Below are positions 25,295 through 33,919 of a stretch of DNA of 64,000 nucleotides, piece after piece. Below the pieces are notes generated by a model, which was given only the letters and a program-made list of their open reading frames with translations, was not told where the DNA came from and searched no databases. The stretch is taken from NCBI GenBank assembly GCA_900541015.1, contig UQIB01000005.1:1-64000 (forward strand), written 5' to 3'. Position numbers and translations under genes: made by a program. This stretch comes from an uncultured Collinsella sp. Lineage in GTDB: Bacteria > Actinomycetota > Coriobacteriia > Coriobacteriales > Coriobacteriaceae. The number at the start of each line of letters is the position of its first letter. Within the stretch, counting starts at the first letter, position 1.

Positions 25295-26668
25295 CTACTC
25301 GTCGCCGTCGTGCGGATTCGCGGAACCCGCACCCGGCGTCGTCGGCTCATCTGCCGAGGACTCGGAATCCTTCTTATCGGTTTCGGCCGGAGCGATCACG
25401 CGAATGAGCGAGATGCGCTGGCCACGCATCGACTGTACCTTGAACTTGTACCCCGCGACCTCAAACACCTCTCCGATGTCGGGCACCGAGTCACAAAGCT
25501 CCAAAATCCAGCCGGCGATGGTCTCATAATCATCGCTTTCCTCGAGCGGCCAACCAAGCTCAATCGCGTCATCGCACGAAAAACGCCCATCAACGAGCCA
25601 CTCGCGGCGCGAAAGGCGCGTGAGATACTTGTTGTCGGGATCGAACTCGTCCTCGATCTCGCCGACGATCTCTTCGACGATGTCCTCGATGGTGATGATG
25701 CCGGCCGTGCCGCCGTACTCGTCCACGACCACTACGATCTGGTCGTGCGAGGTCTGCATCTCGGACAGCAACGGCAGGATGTCCTTGGTATCGGGCACAA
25801 AGGTGGCGTCGCGCAGGTAATCGGCGATGGGCTGGTCGCCCTTGCCGTCGAGCGCGGGCTGAATCAGGTCCTTGATGTGCGCGATGCCGGCGACGTTGTC
25901 GGGATCCTCGTGATAGACGGGGATGCGACTGAAGCCGGTCTGGCGCATGGTGGACAGCACGTCGGCGACCGTCTCGTCGTCCTCGCACATGGTGGTGTCC
26001 ACACGCGGCACCATGACCTCGCGGGCAACGGTGTCGCCCAGGTCGAAGATCTCGTGGATCATGCGCTTTTCCTCGTCGAGCAGGTCGTCCTGCTCCGAGA
26101 CCATGTACTTGATCTCTTCCTCCGAAACGTTCTGGCGGTCGTCGGCGCTCTTGATGCGCAGGATGCGGGCCAGACCATCGGAGCAAGCGCCGGTCAGCCA
26201 CACGAGCGGACGGGCGATCTTTTGGAACACGGAAAGCGGTCCCACGACCTGCTTGGATACGCCCTCGGCGTTAGCGAGGCCGATGCGCTTGGGCACGAGT
26301 TCGCCGATCACGATGGACACGAAGGCGACGGCGACGGTGATGATGACCGGCGCCAGGCCGCGCGCGATGGCAGAGAGCGGCGCGATGCCAAAGCTCATGA
26401 GCCACGTGGCAAGCGGGTCGGACAGGCTCGTCGAGGCGACGGCGGACGAAGCGAAGCCCACGAGCGTGATGGCGACCTGGATGGTGGCCAGCAGCTGATC
26501 GGAGTCGGCGGCGAGCTGGACGGCGCGCTCGGCGCGCTTATCGCCCTCCTCGGCATCATGCTCCAACACGGCGCGCTTAGCCGTGGTGAGCGCCATCTCG
26601 GACATAGAAAAGTAGCCGTTGATAAGCGTCAGGACGAGGGTAGTGATAAGGGAGATGGTTATGTCCAT
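25295..26668 (-). CDS. CNNM/CorC-family membrane protein (DUF21, CBS, CorC_HlyC)
   Basis: 457 residues. A DUF21/CNNM transmembrane domain (~1-200, start MDITISLITTLVLTLINGYF) with four hydrophobic segments is followed by a CBS pair (~205-325; VMVPRVDTTMC...) and the CorC_HlyC transporter-associated domain (~345-430). Relatives such as MpfA and CorC take part in Mg2+/Na+ exchange or efflux and in haemolysin annotation. Together with the MgtE/NRAMP-related operon 4 kb away, it may be part of magnesium balance (inference). Acidic tail. The only Shine-Dalgarno-like GGAGG is ~17 nt upstream of the ATG, so the start is not certain. Confidence 0.88.
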   Translation of the reverse strand: MDITISLITTLVLTLINGYFSMSEMALTTAKRAVLEHDAEEGDKRAERAVQLAADSDQLLATIQVAITLVGFASSAVASTSLSDPLATWLMSFGIAPLSAIARGLAPVIITVAVAFVSIVIGELVPKRIGLANAEGVSKQVVGPLSVFQKIARPLVWLTGACSDGLARILRIKSADDRQNVSEEEIKYMVSEQDDLLDEEKRMIHEIFDLGDTVAREVMVPRVDTTMCEDDETVADVLSTMRQTGFSRIPVYHEDPDNVAGIAHIKDLIQPALDGKGDQPIADYLRDATFVPDTKDILPLLSEMQTSHDQIVVVVDEYGGTAGIITIEDIVEEIVGEIEDEFDPDNKYLTRLSRREWLVDGRFSCDDAIELGWPLEESDDYETIAGWILELCDSVPDIGEVFEVAGYKFKVQSMRGQRISLIRVIAPAETDKKDSESSADEPTTPGAGSANPHDGDE

Positions 26669-26774
26669 CGGGAGTTTCTCGAACCTCCAAGATTCGGGAC
26701 GTTAGGGTAAAACGTTGATGGCGGATACGGCAATTGCGCCGGCGCCCGCGCGAGCGGGGCCGTGGGCGCGGTCG

Positions 26775-27458
26775 CTAGATTACGAAGAGGATCACCGCCA
26801 TGAACTGGAAGATACTGCCGGCGAGCACCCACAAGTGGAAAACACTGTGCAGGTAGCGCACGTTTTTGGCGATATAGAACGGCACGCCCACGGTGTAGCA
26901 CACGCCGCCGACGGCGAGCAGGGCAAGCGCGACGGGGTTCAGCAACGCCACAAGCTCGGGCAGCTTAAAGACGACGAGCCAGCCCATCAGCAGGTAGACC
27001 AGGCCGTTTACCCAGTGCGGCTGACGCTCGCGCAAAAAGCACTCGAGCGCGATGCCGATAATGGCGATGGCCCATACGGCAAAGAACAGCGCAGGGCCGC
27101 CGTCGTTTGCAAGCGTGATGAGGCAAAACGGCGTATAGCTGCCGGCTATGAGCAGGTAGATGCAGCTGTGGTCGATGATGCGAAACACGCGCTTGGCGCG
27201 CGCGGGCTGAATCGCGTGGTAGAGCGTGGAGGCCAGATATTCGAGAATAATGCTGACACCATAGACAATCGCCGCGGCCATGTGGGCTGGGCCTCCGCCG
27301 CGCAGGGCAGCGAATACGATCAGGAGCACCAGGCCCGCGATACCCAGCAGGCAGCCGACACCATGGGTGACGGAGTTCATGATCTCCTCGCCCACCGTGT
27401 AGTGTGGAACGGCCGCGGTCTTGGGTCGCGGCTTGGAACTGTCGCTCGAATCGGACAT
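26775..27458 (-). CDS. hemolysin III family (PAQR-type) membrane protein
   Basis: 227 residues from ATG 27458; GGAGG lies 11 nt upstream and an earlier ATG overlaps it. Seven TM helices. Family marks: NSVTHGVGC (~27) with a conserved His, SIILEYLASTLYHAI with Ser/His (~75), IIDHSCIYLLIAGSYTPF with Asp-His (~95-112), and a C-terminal YLHSVFHLWVLAGSIFQFMAV with two His. These His/Asp residues are the presumed zinc-hydrolase-like site of the PAQR/YqfA superfamily. Substrate unknown (lipid-related hydrolase proposed). Confidence 0.9.
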   Translation of the reverse strand: MSDSSDSSKPRPKTAAVPHYTVGEEIMNSVTHGVGCLLGIAGLVLLIVFAALRGGGPAHMAAAIVYGVSIILEYLASTLYHAIQPARAKRVFRIIDHSCIYLLIAGSYTPFCLITLANDGGPALFFAVWAIAIIGIALECFLRERQPHWVNGLVYLLMGWLVVFKLPELVALLNPVALALLAVGGVCYTVGVPFYIAKNVRYLHSVFHLWVLAGSIFQFMAVILFVI

Positions 27459-27644
27459 GCCGGTTACATCCTCCAACGTAAAGAGTTCTCAACACTATAT
27501 CAAAGCGTCTAGGTACGTGCGAAATTTGCACCATACGTGACCCTTTGTTTACCCATTCTTTGCCTGTTGACGCATCAACGGCAAACGCCCATAATGCGCT
27601 TGCATTAAATGTTGCTGTATTAACATCTTATAGGAAAGCTTCTT

Positions 27645-28610
27645 ATGTCTCAAAACACACGTTCCCATCGAAAGCTCAAGATAGCCGGCGTCGTTGCGCT
27701 GGCGCTCGTTGTCACGTTGCTCGGATTTGCCGGCAACTTTTTGTTTGACTTTGCCCTGAACCCCCAAGCGCCCTACACCATGAAGATGATGCAGGATGGT
27801 AAGGCCGACAAAAAAGGTGAGCAGCCGGATGCCGAGGAAACCGAGGCGCGGGCGTGGTTTAAAGAGAACCGCGAGAGCAGCAGCCTCACCGCAGATGACG
27901 GAACCGAGCTCGCCGCTTGGTATTTTGCTGCACCGGAGAGCACGCACGACTACGCCGTCTGCCTGCATGGATATACCAACGAGCCCATCGGTATGGCCCG
28001 ATACGCCAAACGATTCCACGACCGCGGCATGAACGTGCTCGCGCCTGCCGCCCGCGCCCACGAGCGCTCCGGCGGCGACTATATCGGCATGGGCTGGCCC
28101 GAGCGCCTCGACATCGTCGCATGGATCGAGCAAATCGTTCAGGCTGACCCCGAGGCGCGCATCCTGGTCTTTGGCGAGTCGATGGGTGCGGCAACCGCCA
28201 TGAACGTCGCGGGGGAATCTCTGCCCGCAAACGTGAAATGCATTATCGAGGACTGCGGTTATACGAGTGTTTGGGACGAGTTTTCCCTGCAGCTCAAGGA
28301 CGTGTTCGGCCTGCCCAGCTTTCCCTTGCTCGATGTAGCAAACTTGGTGTGCAACGTGCGCGCGGGCTACGACTTTCATAAGGCGAGCAGTGTGGAGCAA
28401 CTCAAACACGCGACGGTTCCCATGCTGTTTATCCACGGCGATCAGGACACCTTTGTGCCGTACGACATGCTCGACCAAAACTACGACGCGTGCGCCAGCA
28501 AGGTCAAGCAAAAGCTCACCATCCATGGCGCCACCCACGCCAAGAGTGCGCAAATTGACCCCAAGCTCTACTGGAATACGGTCAACAACTTCCTCGATAG
28601 GAATTTTTAG
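27645..28610 (+). CDS. membrane-anchored alpha/beta hydrolase
   Basis: 321 residues. An N-terminal anchor (~10-35, LKIAGVVALALVVTLLGFAGNF) is followed by an alpha/beta hydrolase domain (~60-320): oxyanion HGY (~108-110), nucleophile GESMG (~180-184), acid GDQDTF with Asp (~266) and His in GATHAKS (~297). It resembles Bacillus YqkD-type extracellular-facing hydrolases or esterases of unknown substrate. Lone gene on the plus strand, divergent from hemolysin III. AGGAAAG gives the Shine-Dalgarno. Confidence 0.85.
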   Translation: MSQNTRSHRKLKIAGVVALALVVTLLGFAGNFLFDFALNPQAPYTMKMMQDGKADKKGEQPDAEETEARAWFKENRESSSLTADDGTELAAWYFAAPESTHDYAVCLHGYTNEPIGMARYAKRFHDRGMNVLAPAARAHERSGGDYIGMGWPERLDIVAWIEQIVQADPEARILVFGESMGAATAMNVAGESLPANVKCIIEDCGYTSVWDEFSLQLKDVFGLPSFPLLDVANLVCNVRAGYDFHKASSVEQLKHATVPMLFIHGDQDTFVPYDMLDQNYDACASKVKQKLTIHGATHAKSAQIDPKLYWNTVNNFLDRNF

Positions 28611-28647
28611 GGAAAAAGCGGCGTCTGGGGATTTATCTAACCCCCTA

Positions 28648-28779
28648 TTTTCGGAAGTATGCGGCAAAATCCGGAACTGCCAACCGGACCGCAGTTTTAC
28701 CAACAATTTATCAGGGGTTTTGTTGCCAAAAAACGTCGTGCGCTCGGCAGTCTCAGAATTTGCCGCATACTTCCGAAAA
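28648..28779. repeat. large hairpin element with 21-bp arms
   Basis: The arm 28648-28668 (TTTTCGGAAGTATGCGGCAAA) is perfectly complementary to 28759-28779, with a ~90-nt loop. It belongs to the large-palindrome class described for 39278-39681 and 48478-48884, but its arm sequence is different. Confidence 0.8.
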
Positions 28780-28814
28780 ACCGCCTGCGAGCACCGTGCT
28801 CACAGGCGGTTTTT
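28776..28814. terminator. bidirectional terminator between hydrolase and DUF362 genes
   Basis: AAAAACCGCCTG at 28776-28787 pairs with CAGGCGGTTTT at 28803-28813, with a GAGCA/TGCTC extension. A T-run on each strand suits both convergent genes. It starts inside the last bases of the preceding hairpin element. Confidence 0.85.
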
Positions 28815-28861
28815 GATTGAGTTACGCAACAAAATCGCGTTCTTTGTCCAATAGGACGACG

Positions 28862-30067
28862 CTATTTAACCTCGATGAGCTCGTACTTGCTCGTGCCCAG
28901 GCCGATCTTTTCGGCGTGCGCGATGCACGCGCGCCAGTCGGTGTCGGGATGCGTGATGCAGAAGGGGTCCTTGGCCTGTTCGCCCTCCAGATGCTCGTGG
29001 TTATGCTCCATCTTGGCGGCGCTGTCGGTGAGCTCGGTGTTGGGCAGCGGCTCGGATGCCATGACGGCATCGGCACAGGCCTGGTCGATGGCGACCGGAT
29101 CGAAGCTCGCGAACATGCCGATATCGTTGACGATGGGCGTATCGTTTTCGGGATGGCAATCGCAGTTGGGGCTGATATCCATGGCAAGCGAGATGTGGAA
29201 GCTCGGGCGGCCGTCGACAACAGCCTTGGTGTACTCGGCGATCTTGTAGTTGAGCACGTCGGCCGCAGCGTCATAGCCGGGCTTGATGGCGTCTTGGTTG
29301 CACACGCCGATGCAGCGGCCGCAGCCCACACAGCGATCGTGGTCGATGGCGGCCACGTGGACCGTGCGGGTGCTGCCGTTGGCAAGCTCGCGCTCGCGGG
29401 TGTCGTCAAACGAGATAGCGTTGTGCGCGCAGATCTTTTCGCAGGCATGGCAGCCAATGCAGTGCTCGGTCGCGACGTTCGGCTTGCCGGCAGCATGCTG
29501 CTCCATCTTGCCGGCGCGGCTGCCGCCTCCCATTCCCAGATTCTTCATGGCGCCGCCAAAACCGGCCTGTTCATGGCCCTTAAAGTGGGTGAGGCTGATC
29601 ACGATGTCGGCGTCCATGAGCGCCTGGCCGATCTTGGCCTCGCGCACGTACTCGCCGCCCTCGACCGGAACGAGCGCCTCGTCGGTGCCCTTGAGGCCGT
29701 CGGCGATGATGATCTGACAACCCGTGGCATACGGGGTAAAGCCGTTCTGATAAGCGGTGTCGATGTGCTCGAGCGCGTTTTTGCGGCTACCCACATAGAG
29801 CGTGTTGCAGTCGGTGAGGAAGGGCTTGCCGCCCAGCTCCTTGACGACATCCGCGACGGCGCGGGCGTAGTTGGGGCGCAAAAAGCTCAGGTTGCCCAGC
29901 TCGCCAAAGTGAATCTTGATGGCGACGAACTTGTTCTCAAAGTCAATCTGCTCAATACCGGCGTGACGGATGAGGCGCTTGAGCTTGTCGAGCTGGCTCT
30001 CGCGAGCATGCGTGCGCAGGTTCGTAAAGTACACCTTTGCGGGTGCTGCGGGTGCAGTTGCGGTCAT
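28862..30067 (-). CDS. DUF362 protein with two 4Fe-4S clusters
   Basis: 401 residues. A DUF362 domain (~10-175, VYFTNLRTHARESQ..., FVAIKIHFGELGN) is followed by a bacterial ferredoxin-type double cluster (~190-260): CIGCHACEKICAHNAI and CVGCGRCIGVCNQDAI. The C-terminal DUF362 part has NCDCHPEN and SFDPVAIDQACAD. This is the family of cytosolic putative electron-transfer or sensing proteins common in anaerobes; the reaction is not known. Shine-Dalgarno GAGGGGA. Transcribed alone. Confidence 0.85.
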   Translation of the reverse strand: MTATAPAAPAKVYFTNLRTHARESQLDKLKRLIRHAGIEQIDFENKFVAIKIHFGELGNLSFLRPNYARAVADVVKELGGKPFLTDCNTLYVGSRKNALEHIDTAYQNGFTPYATGCQIIIADGLKGTDEALVPVEGGEYVREAKIGQALMDADIVISLTHFKGHEQAGFGGAMKNLGMGGGSRAGKMEQHAAGKPNVATEHCIGCHACEKICAHNAISFDDTRERELANGSTRTVHVAAIDHDRCVGCGRCIGVCNQDAIKPGYDAAADVLNYKIAEYTKAVVDGRPSFHISLAMDISPNCDCHPENDTPIVNDIGMFASFDPVAIDQACADAVMASEPLPNTELTDSAAKMEHNHEHLEGEQAKDPFCITHPDTDWRACIAHAEKIGLGTSKYELIEVK

Positions 30068-30150
30068 AGATATATCCCCTCGGTCTATATGGCGTTACAG
30101 ACATAAGGGATGGTACCAGTTAAAGCAGAGTTAATGTCAAGCGCGGCACC

Positions 30151-30182
30151 TAGTCATTGGGGACAGACTTAAATGACTACTC
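30151..30182 (-). repeat. short 3'-end repeat abutting the ABC permease stop
   Basis: AGTCATTGGGGACAGACTTAAATGACTACTC on the plus strand. On the minus strand the permease codons GAG TAG run straight into TCATTTAAGTCTGTCCCCAATGACT. AGTCATT/AATGACT arms make it a hairpin. Confidence 0.75.
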
Positions 30183-32843
30183 TTGGACTTTGAGTGCCTC
30201 GGCCAGGCCCACACGTTTGATGGAACGCATGTGCAGCAGCGCCACGACCAGGTAGGTTGCAAAGCCAATGCCGACGCATGCAGCCATGGACCAAGCGGGC
30301 ACGTAGATCTCGATATTGCCGTTGTAGGCGAGCAGCATCGAGCGGAAGATGGCCGTGAGCGAGCCGATAATGACCGGCAGGCTCAGCACGAGCGACGCCG
30401 CCACGCACAGCGTGATCGAGCGGATGTACAGGTGCGAGATCTCGCTATCGCGATAGCCAAAGACTTTCATGTAGCTGATCGAACGGGCGCTGTGGTCGAT
30501 CACCGCCTTGGTCAGCAGGTACATAAACAGCAGGAAGATAAACACCGCGAGCCCGATCATCATTCCGATCATTTTGCTCATCATGCCGATGAACTGGTCG
30601 CCCACGGCGCGCATGTCGTCGGGCGTGGTGTCGCCGGCAAAGTAACGAGCATCGAGGTCGAGCTTCTCGTCGCTCACATAGCCGTTAAAGTAGGCGGCGT
30701 CGTTGTCGAACAGCTCGTTAAAGTCGTCGATACTCATATAGATATTCATGTCCGACTTGGAGCCCCAGGCACAGTCCTTGCCCGCGTACTCAAGGGAATA
30801 ATGCTCACCCTCGTACTTGTCGCCGAGCGTGACCTTCTGGCCCTCGCTCCAGCCAAACTTATCGAGCAGACCGCCGCCAAAGACGACGCGCCCATCGCCG
30901 ACGTCCAGCCCTTTCCAGTAGCGCGAATCGGATGAAATGCCGTAGACGGAAATCGTCTCCTCGCCATTTCCATCGCCGCGGTCGTATTGCAGCTGGTAAA
31001 CGGCGTATTTCTCGGCCTGCGCGATTGCGCCCGCGCCGTTGTCGGTCGTATTGACCGGGTGGATATCGTCGTTGTCAGTGTCGATCTTGGAGGCCTTGTC
31101 AATCAGGTCGATAGCCTCGTCGCGGTCGCAGCCGAGGGCATCGGCAAGATCATCAAGGCGCACATAGAGCGCATCCTTCTTGTCCTGGACCTTGGCAAGC
31201 GCATCCTGCGCTGCGGTCAGGCTCTCGGCAGACGGAGATGCGGTCGCGGCATCGGCTGCCGTCTGCGCCGCATCGGCCGCGTCGTCAAGCTCGTCATCGG
31301 TATCCTGGGCGGCGGAAAGCAGCGCGCCGTCAACCGACTGCAAGCGCTCGAGTGCCGACCACTGCTCGCGCTCCTCGGCGGTGCCCTCGAGCTCCAGCGG
31401 AGCCTTGAGCGTGTACTGGTGCTCGGCGACCAGGCTCGTCTCGAGGTTGTCCGCGTAGTGCGTCATCGTGGGCAGAATCGCCAGGCCAAAGAGCAGCAGC
31501 AGCGAAGCAAACGCAATGCCTACGAAGAGCGTGGCGAAGTTGCCCAGGTTGCGCAGGAAGATACGCAGGCGGAAGCGGGAAACAAAACCCATGCGCTCCG
31601 GCAGCTGCAGGCCACGCTTGGTGCCAGACTTGCCGCTCGCCTCGTGACGAAGGAACTGCAACGGCGTCTTGCCCATCTTGCGAAGCAGGCCCACCAGCGT
31701 GATGAGAATGAGCGCGGCGGCGGGAACCACGGCGCACTTCACAAAGATCTCCCAGCTCCAGTACACCTGGAAGGGCGGCAGGCTGTACGAACCGTAATAG
31801 AGACTGCGCATGGGCTCGGTAAAGAACACAACGCCGAGTGCAGTGCCCAAAAGCGCCGCGACCACGCCCACGATGGCGGGAAGTGCCAGGTAGTGCAGCA
31901 CGATCTCACGTCGACGATAGCCACTGGCGAGCAACGTGCCGATAATGGCGCTCTCCTCCTCGATGGTGGCGTCGGTAAGGACCACAAAGACAAACGCCAT
32001 GATCACGATGATGATGTCGAGCAACGTCATCCACATCGCGGAGTCGCCGTCCACGTCATCGCGCGCATAGCCAATACCCTGGTTGGAATCGGCATCGATG
32101 AGGTCATCCACGCGTGCATCGGCATCGGTCAGCGCCTTGACCATATCCTGCTCCGCATCGATGCGATCCGCGGTGGGGAGGTCGCGATCGGTAAAGGTAA
32201 AGGAATAGGTGTAGGCAGGCGCGCCACCGGCGTCCTCGAGCGCGGCAAAGCCGGCGTCGGTGACCTCGGCCACGCCGTACGTGATGGTGTTCACCGTAAA
32301 GTCCGAATTGTTGAGGAACAATGCCTGGCTATCGGGCTGGGTCATGATGCCGCAGATGGTGTAGGTGCGGCCCTCAAGCTCAACCTTATCGCCCACGGCG
32401 AGGTCGTTGTTGGTGGCGAAGACACGGTCGATTGCCACCTCATCGTCCGTCTTGGGCTCCTTGCCCTCACAGTAGGACGCGATATCGACCTTGGTGCGGT
32501 GTGCATAGGTGCGCAGCGTGCGCTTGGTGCCGTCGTCGCCGGCGGTCTTTTTGATGATGGCGTCGATGGAGAAATTCTTGTAGAGCGTGACGCCGCCGAC
32601 GTCGTCGGCCGCGTCCTCGGCTGCCTTGAGCTGGTCTTTGGTGGCCTCGAAGGAGGTGGTCACGCGGCCGTCCTCAATCGTGTACGCATCGCGCATGTCG
32701 TCGATAAGGCAACCGATGGAATGCGCCGCGAGCAAAAAGCCCGAGGTAAGGGCGATGCTTCCGCACATAAGCAAAAAGATGCCCAGGTACTTGCCGATAT
32801 TGCGGCGCAGCTCGCGCGGGAGACGTTTTGCGAGAGGTGTCAT
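30177..32843 (-). CDS. MacB/FtsX-type ABC transporter permease
   Basis: About 888 residues from ATG 32843 (MTPLAKRLPREL); an in-frame TTG five codons earlier is possible. Organisation: an N-terminal TM, a large extracellular region (~50-255), then a first cluster of FtsX TM helices (~270-385), a second large extracellular region with a coiled coil (~440-690; DELDDAADAAQTAADAA) and a final FtsX TM cluster (~765-880). This is the duplicated MacB-like/BceB-like plan used for envelope stress, peptide or lipoprotein export or sensing. The stop codon of the ATPase gene lies 8 bp upstream of the ATG, so the two are one operon. Confidence 0.85.
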   Translation of the reverse strand: MTPLAKRLPRELRRNIGKYLGIFLLMCGSIALTSGFLLAAHSIGCLIDDMRDAYTIEDGRVTTSFEATKDQLKAAEDAADDVGGVTLYKNFSIDAIIKKTAGDDGTKRTLRTYAHRTKVDIASYCEGKEPKTDDEVAIDRVFATNNDLAVGDKVELEGRTYTICGIMTQPDSQALFLNNSDFTVNTITYGVAEVTDAGFAALEDAGGAPAYTYSFTFTDRDLPTADRIDAEQDMVKALTDADARVDDLIDADSNQGIGYARDDVDGDSAMWMTLLDIIIVIMAFVFVVLTDATIEEESAIIGTLLASGYRRREIVLHYLALPAIVGVVAALLGTALGVVFFTEPMRSLYYGSYSLPPFQVYWSWEIFVKCAVVPAAALILITLVGLLRKMGKTPLQFLRHEASGKSGTKRGLQLPERMGFVSRFRLRIFLRNLGNFATLFVGIAFASLLLLFGLAILPTMTHYADNLETSLVAEHQYTLKAPLELEGTAEEREQWSALERLQSVDGALLSAAQDTDDELDDAADAAQTAADAATASPSAESLTAAQDALAKVQDKKDALYVRLDDLADALGCDRDEAIDLIDKASKIDTDNDDIHPVNTTDNGAGAIAQAEKYAVYQLQYDRGDGNGEETISVYGISSDSRYWKGLDVGDGRVVFGGGLLDKFGWSEGQKVTLGDKYEGEHYSLEYAGKDCAWGSKSDMNIYMSIDDFNELFDNDAAYFNGYVSDEKLDLDARYFAGDTTPDDMRAVGDQFIGMMSKMIGMMIGLAVFIFLLFMYLLTKAVIDHSARSISYMKVFGYRDSEISHLYIRSITLCVAASLVLSLPVIIGSLTAIFRSMLLAYNGNIEIYVPAWSMAACVGIGFATYLVVALLHMRSIKRVGLAEALKVQE

Positions 32844-32851
32844 GGCGCCGC

Positions 32852-33565
32852 CTACCAATCGAGCTCGGCAGCCGCGACGGGCGACTCGTTGAGCTCATCC
32901 TCGACGATGTGCCCGTCGCGCAGGCGCAGCACGCGATTGGCCATACTCGCGATGGCGGCATTGTGGGTGACAATGATGATGGTGCAGCCGTAGGTGCGGT
33001 TGACATCCTCCATGAGCTGCAAGATTTCCTTGGACGTCTTGTAGTCAAGCGCGCCCGTAGGCTCGTCGCACAGCAGCAGACCTGGGTTTTTGACGAGCGC
33101 GCGGCCGATGGCACAGCGCTGCTGCTGGCCGCCCGAAACTTGGCGCGGGAACTTGTTGCGGTGCTCGTAGAGGCCCAGCGAACGCAGCAGGTCGTCGACA
33201 TTGAGCGGGTTTTTGGACAGGTGCGCCGTGACCTCGATGTTCTCCTTGATGGTGAGGTCGGGCACCAGATTGTAGAACTGGAAGACGAAGCCCAGCTCAC
33301 GGCGGCGGTACTCACCCAGGTCGGTAGGCCTGAGCACCGTGAGGTCGCAGCCGTCCACCATGATGGAGCCGCCGTCGGCATCCTCCAGGCCGCCAATGAG
33401 GTTGAGAAAGGTCGACTTGCCCGAGCCCGAGGGCCCCAGCATGACGCAGATCTCGCCGCGGTTGATGGACGTGTCGATGCCATCGAGTACCGTCAAGCGC
33501 GCATCACCGTCGCCGTAGTGTTTCTTGAGCCCTTTGACCTGGACATAGGCTTGCTTTGTCGCCAT
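32852..33565 (-). CDS. ABC transporter ATPase (LolD/MacB type)
   Basis: 237 residues from ATG 33565. Walker A GPSGSGKST (~46-54), Q-loop FQFYNLVPDLT, signature VSGGQQQRCAIGRAL (~144), Walker B LLLCDEPTGALD (~167), switch His in VTHN (~200). It is the ATPase for the large permease encoded immediately downstream. A run of nine C (33570-33578; G on this strand) lies between an earlier in-frame ATG at 33580 and the chosen ATG and acts as Shine-Dalgarno. Confidence 0.93.
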   Translation of the reverse strand: MATKQAYVQVKGLKKHYGDGDARLTVLDGIDTSINRGEICVMLGPSGSGKSTFLNLIGGLEDADGGSIMVDGCDLTVLRPTDLGEYRRRELGFVFQFYNLVPDLTIKENIEVTAHLSKNPLNVDDLLRSLGLYEHRNKFPRQVSGGQQQRCAIGRALVKNPGLLLCDEPTGALDYKTSKEILQLMEDVNRTYGCTIIIVTHNAAIASMANRVLRLRDGHIVEDELNESPVAAAELDW

Positions 33566-33919
33566 GATACCCCCCCCCATTGTTAGCCTGTTGCTACTTT
33601 TATAGGATAATAGTAAACCGGGGCGAACTATTTTTAAGCGACAGTCGCAACTTTTTCCAAACTAGCCATTGGGTACTCATTGGGGACGTACTTAAATGAC
33701 CGAAACCACTCATTGGGGACAGACTTAAATGAGTGCCGCCAGGGACGCTCTTTCGCCACCCGGCGCTCAGGGACGTTCCTTTTCTGTCGGCAACTGGGGA
33801 CAGTCCTTGCCGACCCGGTCGGCAAGCCGGCGAATCGGCAAAGACTGTCCCCGATGACTAGTCGTTTAAGAACGTCCCCGATGACTAGCCGTTTAAGAAC
33901 GTCCCCAATGGCTAGGCGG
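33566..33919. other. repeat-filled region between the two ABC operons
   Basis: 354 bp with no gene. From 33580 to 33640 it holds the AT-rich promoter of the MacB-like operon (minus-strand TATTAT and TATAAA boxes). From 33660 to 33919 it is built almost entirely of copies of the CATTGGGGAC-N4-CTTAAATGA family: plus orientation at ~33674-33697 and ~33709-33733, minus orientation at ~33852-33876 and ~33880-33905. A nested palindrome (GGGGACAGTCCTTGCCGA and partner, 33799-33853) sits between them. Confidence 0.75.
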
